DNA of 35,962 nucleotides from Bacteroidetes bacterium 4572_112 (GTDB taxonomy: Bacteria; Bacteroidota; Bacteroidia; Bacteroidales; UBA1556). The DNA lies in NCBI GenBank assembly GCA_002254285.1, contig NIUZ01000039.1:1-35962 (forward strand), in the 5' to 3' direction. This document shows positions 7,352-14,885 of this stretch, piece by piece. The translations under genes were made by a program, and so were the position numbers. Under the pieces are notes generated by a model that ran no database searches, was not told where the DNA came from, and saw nothing but the letters and a program-made list of their open reading frames with translations. The number at the start of each line of letters is the position of its first letter. Position 1 is the first letter of the stretch.

Positions 7352-9195
7352 TATTTAGCCTCCAAAATTTCGTTAAACTTGTCTTTTAATTCTGAAACCA
7401 TAAATGGTTGTGCTTCTATTTTATTGTACTTCTCATAATCAAATTCAGGAAGAGAATAACGTAAGTGATTAGCAAACTGTCCAGAGTTTAGTTCACATAC
7501 AAGAATTCTTTTGTATTTCTTGAAAATATCAGCAGTATCATTTGGTAGAGGGAATATGTAGTTGAAATTAGTAAAACCAATCTTAGCATCACTATTCTCT
7601 TTAACTTCGCTAAATGCGTCATAAAGCACACCATGCGAGCTACCCCAACCTACAATTAGTAAGTCACCTTCTTGATCGCCATATACATGCTGTGCAGGAT
7701 ATGAGTCAGCAATTTTGTCAATCTTAGCAGCACGAAGAGTAGTCATAAGAGCGTGGTTTTCTGGATCGTGAGATACAGAACCTTTGCCATCTAATTTCTC
7801 AAGACCACCAACACGGTGCTCATTACCTTCAGTACCTGGCCATGCCCATGTACGAACGAAATTCTCGTCGCGCTCAAATGGTAAATAGTCAGCATTTGCT
7901 TTTGCTATTTTAGGAGTAATTGATGGCATATCGTCCATATTAGGAATCTTCCATAATCCTGAACCATTACCTAGGTAACTGTCAGTATGAAGGATAACAG
8001 GAGTCATATGCTCAACAGCCATCTTAGTAGCAGCATAAGCATAATCAAAACAGTCAGCAGGACTAGAAGCAGCAATTACAGGAATTGGAGCTTCACCATT
8101 ACGACCCCAAAGAGATTGTAAAAGGTCAGTTTGCTCAGTTTTTGTTGGAAGACCAGTAGAAGGTCCACCACGCATTACATTCACAATCACAAGTGGAAGC
8201 TCAGTAATACAAGCAAGACCAAGAGCCTCACTCTTTAGACTTAAACCTGGACCCGAAGTAGTGGTAACAGCAAGGTTACCAGCATATGCAGCTCCTATTG
8301 CAGAGTTAATACCAGCAATTTCGTCTTCAGCTTGGAAAGTCTTTATATTTAAAGATTTATGCTTCGATAATTCAGCAAGAATTTCGGTAGCAGGAGTAAT
8401 AGGGTATGAACCTAAGAAAAAGTTCAAGCCTGATTTCTCAGCAGCAGCCATTAAACCCCATGCAGTAGCAGTATTTCCCATAATGTTACGGTACTTACCA
8501 CTTTTGTTCTCATTAGGAAGAACGATATATGTTGTTGATAATACTTCAATAGTATCAGCAAAATTATACCCAGCTCTTAAAATCTTAATGTTTGCATCTG
8601 CAATAGATGGCTTTTTAGCGAACTTAGAAGTGATAAAGTCTTCGCTAAGTTTAATATCTCTATTAAACATGTATGCAAGTAAACCTGTTATAAACTGATT
8701 TCTTGTTTTGTCAATAGTCTTTGAATCAAGACCTGTTTCTTTCAAAGTTAATCTACACTGAGTAGTAACAGGAGCTTCAACCACAATAAAGCCATCTAGT
8801 GAACCATCCTCAAGACGGTTAGTAGTAAGTTTAGCTTTTTTGAAAGCCTTTGCATTAAAACTGTCAGAGTCAAGAACGATTGTTCCGCCAGGTTTAACAT
8901 GCTTAAGGTTGTACTCCAGTGCAGCAGGGTTAAGTGCTACTAACACGTCAGCCATATCACCAGAGGTATTGATGTCTGCATGTCCAATATGAACTTGAAA
9001 ACCAGAAACTCCAGCTATTGTTCCTTGCGGAGCGCGAATTTCTGATGGGAAATCAGGGAAAGTTGCTAGGTCGTTTCCTAAAATAGCTGCTACATCAGAG
9101 AACTGAGTTCCTGATAATTGCATGCCATCTCCAGAGTCACCTGCAAACTTTATAACTATCCTTTCGACTTCGATTTTTTTGTTATTAGTCGCCAT
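7351..9195 (-). CDS. korA: 2-oxoacid:ferredoxin oxidoreductase alpha subunit, gamma-alpha fusion (KorA-like)
   Basis: About 614 residues with two parts. An N-terminal gamma domain (roughly 10-190) carries the FAGDSGDGMQLSG signature, and an alpha part carries the pyrimidine-binding domain (SYPITPATEI, then FQAEDEIAGINSAIGAAYAG and TTSGPGLSLKSEA) and the C-terminal domain II. With korB it forms a two-gene enzyme that needs an external ferredoxin, which fits the ferredoxin gene divergently encoded at 9617. The frame extends to a GTG at 9237, but the -7 box at 9240-9247 would put the transcript start downstream of it, so ATG 9195 (MATNNKK) is chosen. No damage seen. Confidence 0.88.
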   Translation of the reverse strand: MATNNKKIEVERIVIKFAGDSGDGMQLSGTQFSDVAAILGNDLATFPDFPSEIRAPQGTIAGVSGFQVHIGHADINTSGDMADVLVALNPAALEYNLKHVKPGGTIVLDSDSFNAKAFKKAKLTTNRLEDGSLDGFIVVEAPVTTQCRLTLKETGLDSKTIDKTRNQFITGLLAYMFNRDIKLSEDFITSKFAKKPSIADANIKILRAGYNFADTIEVLSTTYIVLPNENKSGKYRNIMGNTATAWGLMAAAEKSGLNFFLGSYPITPATEILAELSKHKSLNIKTFQAEDEIAGINSAIGAAYAGNLAVTTTSGPGLSLKSEALGLACITELPLVIVNVMRGGPSTGLPTKTEQTDLLQSLWGRNGEAPIPVIAASSPADCFDYAYAATKMAVEHMTPVILHTDSYLGNGSGLWKIPNMDDMPSITPKIAKANADYLPFERDENFVRTWAWPGTEGNEHRVGGLEKLDGKGSVSHDPENHALMTTLRAAKIDKIADSYPAQHVYGDQEGDLLIVGWGSSHGVLYDAFSEVKENSDAKIGFTNFNYIFPLPNDTADIFKKYKRILVCELNSGQFANHLRYSLPEFDYEKYNKIEAQPFMVSELKDKFNEILEAK

Positions 9196-9239
9196 TTTTA
9201 AATTATATATATTTAATTTTATGTGTTTTATTTCCACGA

Positions 9240-9247
9240 CAAATGTA
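9240..9247 (-). promoter_or_regulatory. -7 box of the korAB promoter
   Basis: The minus strand reads TACATTTG, matching TAnnTTTG. No clear TTG was found at -33. The predicted start site, near 9233, lies between the GTG at 9237 and the ATG at 9195. Confidence 0.55.
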
Positions 9248-9562
9248 AAAGAATTATCCTATACTTTACTAAGGATTTGATGCGTTTTTTTTGTGATTAA
9301 TGTTTGTATTAAAATATGGAATATGGCAGCTTTTGTAAATTCATGTAAAAAGCTTGATTTTGAACATGTTCAAGGGCGTTATAATAATAACATTTTTGTT
9401 AGTAATTAGTGTAATGCATTGAATGAAAGTATTGTAAGTGTTATGTGTAAAAAAAATAGTTTTAACTTATTGTTAAAATAAAAGTGTGCCAAAAAGTTAA
9501 AACAGCCTTATTTAGAAACGTTATAAATATTGATAAGGTCTTTGTTAAGTTCAAACATTATA
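9248..9562. other. korA-ferredoxin divergent control region
   Basis: About 315 bases without a supported gene. Two operator-like symmetric sites are visible: TTGAACATGTTCAA (9360-9373, perfect 14-bp palindrome) and TTTTAAC-5-GTTAAAA (9460-9478). They lie between the divergent korAB and ferredoxin promoters and could bind a regulator of both; no protein can be named. Confidence 0.4.
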
Positions 9563-9570
9563 TATCTTTG
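9541..9570 (+). promoter_or_regulatory. Promoter of the ferredoxin gene
   Basis: TTTG (9541-9544), an 18-bp spacer and TATCTTTG (9563-9570) match the Bacteroidota consensus. Transcription would start about 40 bases before the ferredoxin ATG. Confidence 0.7.
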
Positions 9571-9616
9571 CAGCGTTTTAAGAAAATAATATTATTAACA
9601 TAAAAATTATAGCATT

Positions 9617-9784
9617 ATGGCTTATGTAATTAATGACGATTGTACAGCTTGTGGTACTTGTATTGATGAGTGTCCTACTGAAGCAATTTCTGAAGGAGAT
9701 ATTTACGTAATTGACGCAGACTTATGTACTGACTGTGGTTCTTGCGCTGATGTTTGTCCAGTTGAAGCAATTTCTCCTGAATAA
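9617..9784 (+). CDS. 2[4Fe-4S] bacterial-type ferredoxin
   Basis: A 55-residue clostridial-type ferredoxin. Two complete CxxCxxCxxxCP motifs hold two [4Fe-4S] clusters: C9, C12, C15, C19 and C37, C40, C43, C47. The two halves (CTACGTCIDECPTEAI and CTDCGSCADVCPVEAI) show the usual internal duplication. It is a soluble low-potential electron carrier. Its place next to korAB, transcribed divergently with its own promoter and terminator, makes it the likely electron acceptor of the oxidoreductase. It could also supply the Mrp/Mbh-like complex further along the window; that is inference. Confidence 0.95.
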   Translation: MAYVINDDCTACGTCIDECPTEAISEGDIYVIDADLCTDCGSCADVCPVEAISPE

Positions 9785-9802
9785 CATCCGATATAGATCT
9801 TT

Positions 9803-9838
9803 AAAAAGCCCTTTCCTATTTGGATTGGGCTTTTTTTT
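9803..9838 (+). terminator. Terminator of the ferredoxin gene
   Basis: AAAAAGCCC pairs with GGGCTTTTT over a short inner TCC/GGA stem, followed by further T's. A classic Rho-independent signal 18 bases after the stop. Confidence 0.85.
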
Positions 9839-9879
9839 ATGTGATAATAATTTTAAGAAATAATACATATTTTAAAGCA

Positions 9880-10221
9880 ATGCAATACACAAATAAACAC
9901 GTTAGAAGACAGAATAGATTGTTAAATAAAGAAGCGGCAGTGACACTATTAGATACTGCTTTTTGTGTGGTTGGCAAAACAAATGTTATTTCTAATCAAT
10001 TTACCACAGAGTATCAATCGGTAATCCTTGATTGTGAGGCAAGTATTAAAATCGAAACTGATGAAAAAGTAAAAGCTTTAAGGCTATTAATTAAAAAATA
10101 CTCGCCAAACGATATTGAATTAGGCGATGAGTATATTAAGAAATCCTTTGAACATACAGGCGTGATAAAGCTTAGTGTTAAAGATTGGTCGGGTAAAAGC
10201 AAAGCCACTAAAAACAGCTAA
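9880..10221 (+). CDS. NimA-like (PPOX-fold) flavoprotein with a large internal deletion
   Basis: 113 residues from the ATG at 9880; the frame opens at 9820, inside the preceding terminator, so the longer start is unlikely. Both ends look like NimA-type pyridoxamine-phosphate-oxidase-fold proteins: an N-terminal KHVRRQNRLLNKEAAVTLLDTA (expected MRRKDRxxxxxxA form) and a C-terminal part (FCVVGKTN, FTTEYQSVI, KALRLLIKKYSP, WSGK). Family members have about 155-165 residues. The missing stretch of about 50 residues, between TLLDTA and FCVVG, normally contains the flavin-binding strands. The frame is kept, but binding of FMN is doubtful. A diverged short family member is the alternative. Confidence 0.7.
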   Translation: MQYTNKHVRRQNRLLNKEAAVTLLDTAFCVVGKTNVISNQFTTEYQSVILDCEASIKIETDEKVKALRLLIKKYSPNDIELGDEYIKKSFEHTGVIKLSVKDWSGKSKATKNS

Positions 10222-10242
10222 TAATTGCTAATCAAAAAAACA

Positions 10243-10250
10243 TACTTTTG
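10243..10250 (+). promoter_or_regulatory. -7 box upstream of recR
   Basis: TACTTTTG matches TAnnTTTG, 28 bases before the recR ATG. The nearest TTG (10225-10227) gives a spacer of only 15 bp, so the -33 element is uncertain. Confidence 0.5.
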
Positions 10251-10278
10251 CACTAATAAATTTTTCAAATAGCATATT

Positions 10279-10890
10279 ATGGATCAAATACAGTCAATAT
10301 TACTAAAACGTTGTGTGGTGGAGTTCTCAAAACTGCCAGGTATTGGTAAAAAAACTGCCTTGCGATTAGCTATTCACCTACTTAAGCAAAAGCCTGATTA
10401 TGCTGTTTCTTTGGGGAATTCTATTATTGACTTGCGCCAGAATATTAATTTCTGCAAAAAATGCCATAATATTTCTGAAGGTGATTTCTGCGAAATTTGT
10501 AATGGAGTGAAAAGAAATCATTCGCAAATATGTGTGGTAGAAAACATTCAGGATGTGCTTTCTGTTGAAAATACCATGCAGTTTAATGGAACCTATCATA
10601 TCCTTAATGGTGTAATTTCGCCAATGGATGGCGTGTCTCCTTCTGACCTCAATATTGAAAGCTTAATCAATAGAGTGGAAGATGATGATATTGATGAAAT
10701 AATATTAGCATTGCCAACTACAATTGAAGGCGATACTACAAGCTTTTTTCTGTATAAAAAACTTGCTTCCTCAGTAAGCTCATTTACATCAATTGCACGT
10801 GGTGTTTCTGTGGGTGACGAATTAGAATATATTGATGAGCTAACCCTTGGCCGCTCTATTCTGAACAGGGTTCCTTATGCAGGTAAATAA
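10279..10890 (+). CDS. recR: Recombination mediator protein RecR
   Basis: 203 residues, normal for RecR, which with RecO (and RecF) loads RecA on SSB-coated single-stranded DNA in gap repair. Order of domains: helix-hairpin-helix at the N-terminus (LPGIGKKTALRL), a C4 zinc finger (C59, C62, C71, C74), the Toprim domain (ICVVENIQDVLSVE, then GVISPMDGVSPSDL) and the C-terminal Walker-B-like region (ARGVSVGDELEYIDELTLGRS). All hallmark residues are present. It is preceded by its own -7 box and is not clearly in an operon. Confidence 0.96.
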   Translation: MDQIQSILLKRCVVEFSKLPGIGKKTALRLAIHLLKQKPDYAVSLGNSIIDLRQNINFCKKCHNISEGDFCEICNGVKRNHSQICVVENIQDVLSVENTMQFNGTYHILNGVISPMDGVSPSDLNIESLINRVEDDDIDEIILALPTTIEGDTTSFFLYKKLASSVSSFTSIARGVSVGDELEYIDELTLGRSILNRVPYAGK

Positions 10891-11114
10891 AAGCTTGTTG
10901 TCGGCAGAAAATTATAAGATTTTCAGGTGTTATTATATGCTAAAATATTGAATAAAATTAGTGTTAATAAATGTGAAAATCAAAATATTCACTCTTTAGT
11001 ACTCATAATCAAATAGATATATACTTGTTTTAAAATTGAATTTTTACTGATATTCGTCACCATTTCTGTTGAAAAAATAGCTATTTTTACGCCTTATAAT
11101 ACATTAAGATATTT

Positions 11115-11807
11115 ATGGCAATATTATCACATATAAGTAATTGTGAAGACGGTAATGACACAGGAAATTGTTTTAAAGTGCTTACTGAAGAGGAGCAAAC
11201 CCTACTTGAAAACAACCTAACCGAAATCCAATTTACTAAAGGAGAAACCATTGTAAAACAAGGTACAAAGGCGTCTGATATTCTTTACTTAAAAGAGGGT
11301 TTGGTGAAGATAGGTATTAGTAGTGGGGAGAATAATCTAATTATTTGTGTTAAGACTAAGAACCATTTTATTGGTACTGAAAATATATACGGATACGACT
11401 ATCATCCTTACACTGTTACAGCTCTTGAGGATTCAATGATTTGTTTTATTGATATAAGTGCAATCCGACAATTATTAAAGCAGAATAACACCTTTAATTC
11501 AGAAATGTATAAGGTTATCACAAGTAATTCACTAATTACTTATGATAGATTTTTCTCTTTAACTCAGAAGCAACTTCATGGTAGGTTTGCTGATATATTA
11601 CTTTGCTTAAGTAAGAATGTGTTTAAAGCTCAGAAATTTGATCTTCCTTTAAGCCGTAAGGACTTAGCTGCTCTTACAGGTATGGCACCAGAGAGTGTTA
11701 TTAGGATTATTAAAGATTTCAAAACTGATAAAATTATTGCAACCAAAGGAAAACGAATAGAAATACTAAATCAACTTTTATTAGAGAAGATTAGTACTGT
11801 AGGTTAA
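11115..11807 (+). CDS. Crp/Fnr-family transcription regulator
   Basis: A 230-residue DNA-binding regulator. A cyclic-nucleotide-binding-like beta-barrel covers about residues 20-130 (IQFTKGETIVKQGTKASDILYLKEGLVKI), then a dimerisation helix and a winged helix-turn-helix near 179-210 (LSRKDLAALTGMAPESVIRIIKDF). The N-terminus has two cysteines (NCEDGNDTGNCF), where Bacteroidota homologues often show a CxxC...CF cluster; the pattern is too thin for an Fnr-type iron-sulfur cluster. Residues for cAMP binding are not evident, so the signal is unknown. It is monocistronic, ended by the terminator at 11833. Targets could include nearby energy genes, but no binding site was identified. Confidence 0.85.
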   Translation: MAILSHISNCEDGNDTGNCFKVLTEEEQTLLENNLTEIQFTKGETIVKQGTKASDILYLKEGLVKIGISSGENNLIICVKTKNHFIGTENIYGYDYHPYTVTALEDSMICFIDISAIRQLLKQNNTFNSEMYKVITSNSLITYDRFFSLTQKQLHGRFADILLCLSKNVFKAQKFDLPLSRKDLAALTGMAPESVIRIIKDFKTDKIIATKGKRIEILNQLLLEKISTVG

Positions 11808-11832
11808 TTTGGTTTTTAAACGATATATTAAG

Positions 11833-11862
11833 AAGAGGATAATCTGATTATCCTCTTTTTTT
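11833..11862 (+). terminator. Terminator of the Crp/Fnr gene
   Basis: AAGAGGATAAT, loop CTG, ATTATCCTCTT and a T-run. Perfect 11-bp stem. Confidence 0.9.
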
Positions 11863-11930
11863 GTGCATATAAAAATGGATTTGTTTCTATAGAATACGTA
11901 ATATCAATTTGGTATAAATCCGTAATGCAA

Positions 11931-11966
11931 AAAAAGAGAATGTTTAATTAAAAACATTCTCTTTTT
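11931..11966 (-). terminator. Bidirectional terminator after floA
   Basis: AAAAAGAGAATGTTT pairs perfectly with AAACATTCTCTTTTT over a 6-base loop. T-runs serve both strands; it ends the floA transcript and backs up the Crp/Fnr terminator. Confidence 0.85.
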
Positions 11967-11975
11967 ATATATTTG

Positions 11976-11997
11976 AAATAAGCTCTAGAGCTTATTT
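11976..11997 (-). repeat. 22-bp perfect palindrome overlapping the floA stop
   Basis: AAATAAGCTCTAGAGCTTAT plus TT is self-complementary. It includes two bases of the floA stop codon and sits next to the terminator, so it may be a second mRNA 3'-end hairpin. Confidence 0.5.
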
Positions 11998-13003
11998 ATT
12001 TTATTTTATTTCCGCCAGACTTAGGCTTGGCAATAGACTCACGCATGCTTGTGTCTGCTTGTATATTCTGGAATTTATAATAATCCATAATTCCCATGTT
12101 TCCATTACGGAATGCTTCTGACATAGCTTTAGGAACTTCGGCTTCAGCTTCAATAACTTTAGCACGGGCCTCTTGAGCCTTAGCTTTCATTTCCTGCTCC
12201 AATGCTACAGCCATAGCTCTACGCTCTTCAGCTTTTGCCTGGGCAATGTTTTTATCAGCCTCAGCTTGATCCATCTGAAGTGCTGCTCCAATATTTTTTC
12301 CTATATCAATATCAGCAATATCAATTGATAAAATCTGGAATGCTGTTCCTGCATCTAATCCTTTTTCAAGAACTAATTTAGAAATTACATCAGGGTTTTC
12401 TAATACTTTCTTATGATTCTCTGACGAACCAATAGAACTAACAACGCCCTCGCCAATACGAGCAAGTACGGTATCCTCACCAGCTCCACCAACTAATTGT
12501 TCGATATTTGCTCTTACTGTTACTCGGGCTTTAGCAATAAGCTGAATTCCATCTTTTGCAACAGCAGTTACAGGAGGAGTGTTAATAACCTTAGGATTTA
12601 CCGACATTTGTACAGCTTCTAATACATCTCTACCAGCAAGGTCAATTGCCGTAGCTATATTGAAAGTAAGATTCATATTAGCCTTGTCAGCAGAAATAAG
12701 TGCGTTTACAACCAACTGAATATTACCACCAGCTAAAAAGTGAGCCTCAAGCTGATCACGAGTGATGTCGATACCTGCTTTCTTAGAGGTAATCATTGCG
12801 TGAACAATGCCTCCTGGAGGAACCTTACGGAAACGCATCATAACTAATTGAAGAAGATTTACAGGAACACCCGATACTGCGGCTTGAAACCATAGATTAA
12901 TAGGTATAATGTAAAAGAAAAGTAATAGAGCAATGATGCCTACCACGAAGAAAACTGCCATGCCAGCCATTGACTGAGCAAGAATTAAAAGTAATGTGTT
13001 CAT
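11996..13003 (-). CDS. floA: Flotillin-like protein FloA
   Basis: 335 residues, the typical FloA (formerly UPF0365/YqfA) layout: a hydrophobic hairpin at residues 1-40 that anchors the protein in the inner membrane, a PHB/SPFH-like domain (VPPGGIVHAMITSKKAGIDI to about 230) and a long Ala/Glu-rich coiled coil (MDQAEADKNIAQAKAEERR, about 240-300). FloA organises functional membrane microdomains and influences membrane fluidity. It lies one base after nfeD on the same strand, the usual gene pair. No damage seen. Confidence 0.95.
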   Translation of the reverse strand: MNTLLLILAQSMAGMAVFFVVGIIALLLFFYIIPINLWFQAAVSGVPVNLLQLVMMRFRKVPPGGIVHAMITSKKAGIDITRDQLEAHFLAGGNIQLVVNALISADKANMNLTFNIATAIDLAGRDVLEAVQMSVNPKVINTPPVTAVAKDGIQLIAKARVTVRANIEQLVGGAGEDTVLARIGEGVVSSIGSSENHKKVLENPDVISKLVLEKGLDAGTAFQILSIDIADIDIGKNIGAALQMDQAEADKNIAQAKAEERRAMAVALEQEMKAKAQEARAKVIEAEAEVPKAMSEAFRNGNMGIMDYYKFQNIQADTSMRESIAKPKSGGNKIK

Positions 13004-13004
13004 A

Positions 13005-13472
13005 TTATTTGATTAATGGTTTTACAATGATTTCGTTTCTATCGGTGCTAATAATCTCTATCTCTGTTTTGGGATCAAGGAATCCAGTATCTGATTTTCC
13101 TTCCAAAGTTTTATTCCCTATTCTAATAGTTCCCAGTGGAGTCAATCGAGAAATAGTTATTCCTGTATCTCCAATGTTAATAGTCTCTCTATAATCCTCT
13201 TTTACTGAAGAATCAATACTGTTTTTTAACTCGACTCTACGCCACGATTTCTGCTTTATAATAGTGAATAAAGCGATGGTTAGAATGCTGAAAATTAGAA
13301 ATGTATTTATATGAGCTTCAATAGCATAACCTTCGCTATAGGGTAAGTATATTGCGTAAATCAGCAATAAGCCACCTAAGATGCCAAGTATGCCACCAGG
13401 TACAAATAGTACCTCTGCAATAATAAATGCTAATGCTATTACTACAAGCCCAATTATTAGAATCCAAAACAT
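13005..13472 (-). CDS. NfeD-like membrane protein
   Basis: 155 residues: two or three N-terminal transmembrane helices (LIIGLVVIALAFIIAEVLFVPGGILGILGGLLL and a second stretch near 55-72), then a C-terminal OB-fold NfeD domain (IGDTGITISRLTPLGTIRIG ... IIVKPL). Short NfeD proteins of this kind work with flotillin-like partners, and the floA gene follows one base later, so the two are almost certainly cotranscribed and probably act together at the membrane. It lacks the ClpP-like protease part of long NfeD proteins. Confidence 0.9.
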   Translation of the reverse strand: MFWILIIGLVVIALAFIIAEVLFVPGGILGILGGLLLIYAIYLPYSEGYAIEAHINTFLIFSILTIALFTIIKQKSWRRVELKNSIDSSVKEDYRETINIGDTGITISRLTPLGTIRIGNKTLEGKSDTGFLDPKTEIEIISTDRNEIIVKPLIK

Positions 13473-13575
13473 ATTTTGTGATATTAATTAAGTGTACTAA
13501 AGTATAAAATATTCTAATATACTTTAAAGGTATTTTATGTATTTTTACTTCATTAATTAAATAATAGATAAATTA

Positions 13576-14601
13576 ATGAATAACCAATACGGGAAAATTG
13601 CAAGGTATGCTAAGTTGCGGTATGCTAGTATATTAATGCTGATAGTTATAAGTATAGGAACTAGTGGTTTTATGATACTTGAAGACTTAGATTTTATTAA
13701 TGCACTATATTTAAGTGTTATTACTATTTCTACTGTTGGTTTTAGCGATGTATTGATTACAACTATTGCTGGTAAAATATTTACAATCATGCTTATAATG
13801 ATTGGTTGGACAGGCTTTGCATATGCAATATCAGTAATTACATCACATTTTGTAGAAGGAGGAATGGGGAATATTATTTATAAATATCGTCACAAAAATT
13901 TATTGAAGAAGATGAAGAATCATACAATTTTAGTTGGATATGGCCGTAATGGTAGTCAGGCAGCTGAGGAATTAGCAAAACGAAATAGTGAGTTTGTGGT
14001 TATTGAAAAATCTCATGAGCTTATTCTTGCAAGTTTGAGCAAAAGGGTAGAGTTTGTAGAAGGTGATGCTACCGAAGATGATATATTATCAGAGGCTGGA
14101 ATAGAGAAAGCAAAATCGATAATTATAACCTTGCCTTTGGATTCTGATAATTTATTTGTGACAATAACAGCTAGGGCACTGAATCCTAAAATTCAGATTA
14201 TAACTCGTGCAGCAAGTGATTCGGCAGAAAAGAAATTATTGATAGCTGGTGCAGACGAGGTAGTTATGCCGGAGTATGTTGGTGGCTCACATATGGCAGC
14301 TATGGTTAGTTCGGTGGATGTTGTACACTTTTTGGATCATATATCGCTAAGCGGTGAAGCAGATACTAACCTTGTGGAGATTGTCTGTGGCGAATTGCCA
14401 AAGGATCTTATTAATAACACAATATTTGAATTGGGAGTACGTACCAAAAGTGGTGCTAATATTGTTGGTTTCAAAACTGCTAATGGAGATATTGTTACCA
14501 ACCCAACTCCAGATACTAAAATACAAGCAGGCTCTAAACTATTTGTACTCGGTAACCCTGAGCAAATAGCTAAAATGAAGAAGATACTTAGGCTATCGTA
14601 A
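13576..14601 (+). CDS. Two-helix K+ channel with RCK (TrkA-N/TrkA-C) domains
   Basis: 341 residues: two transmembrane helices around a pore loop (residues 15-95), then a cytoplasmic RCK domain with a Rossmann start GYGRNG at 121-126, and a TrkA-C domain to the end (IIFELGVRTKSGANIVG, AGSKLFVLGNPEQ). The layout is that of MthK/Kch-type ligand-gated potassium channels. The selectivity filter reads TVGFSD at 53-58 instead of TVGYGD: Tyr to Phe is common, but Ser for the last Gly is unusual and could alter selectivity. It is divergent from nfeD-floA, with only about 100 bp between. Transport of K+ is inferred from the family. Confidence 0.85.
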   Translation: MNNQYGKIARYAKLRYASILMLIVISIGTSGFMILEDLDFINALYLSVITISTVGFSDVLITTIAGKIFTIMLIMIGWTGFAYAISVITSHFVEGGMGNIIYKYRHKNLLKKMKNHTILVGYGRNGSQAAEELAKRNSEFVVIEKSHELILASLSKRVEFVEGDATEDDILSEAGIEKAKSIIITLPLDSDNLFVTITARALNPKIQIITRAASDSAEKKLLIAGADEVVMPEYVGGSHMAAMVSSVDVVHFLDHISLSGEADTNLVEIVCGELPKDLINNTIFELGVRTKSGANIVGFKTANGDIVTNPTPDTKIQAGSKLFVLGNPEQIAKMKKILRLS

Positions 14602-14620
14602 AATACAGGTATTTAATAAT

Positions 14621-14885
14621 TTTTTACCAATCTTTACCACCCTTTACAACTTTTTACCTTTTTCAAAAAGGCTAAAGGCTAAAGGCTAAAGGCTAAAGGC
14701 TAAAGGCTAAAGGTTAAAGGCTAAAGGCTAAAGGTTAAAGGCTAAAGGCTAAAGGCTAAAGGGTAAAAAAGGCTAAAGGCTAAAATTCAAAGTCTAAAGT
14801 ATAGTCCTTACAAACCTTTACTACCCTTTACAACTCTTTACCACTTTTTACAATCCTTTACAACTCTTTACTATTTCTTACCACC
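14621..14885. repeat. Compound repeat: decamers, GGCTAAA heptamers, decamers
   Basis: The gap between the channel gene and DUF2851 is filled by short repeats. First come four decamers of the type TTTTTACCAA/CCTTTACAAC (14621-14660). Then come 13 uninterrupted heptamers, GGCTAAA with two GGTTAAA variants, followed by GGGTAAA, three A's and two more GGCTAAA (14670-14784). A unique joint with CAAAGT and ATAGTCCTTACAAA follows, then about eight decamers CTTTACNACY (14806-14885) that run into the DUF2851 stop. No spacers, so not CRISPR. A related copy lies at 17067-17222. Confidence 0.85.

Noticed and set aside
9820..9879. Longer start for the NimA-like protein
   Set aside because: The extra 20 residues would be translated from the ferredoxin terminator; the ATG at 9880 begins the family-like sequence.
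11115..11807. Oxygen-sensing Fnr with an iron-sulfur cluster
   Set aside because: Only two cysteines are in the N-terminal stretch and their spacing does not fit a four-cysteine cluster, so only the general Crp/Fnr family is claimed.
14670..14784. GGCTAAA array as a CRISPR
   Set aside because: The unit is 7 bp and the copies follow each other without spacers; no cas genes are nearby. It is a minisatellite-like repeat.
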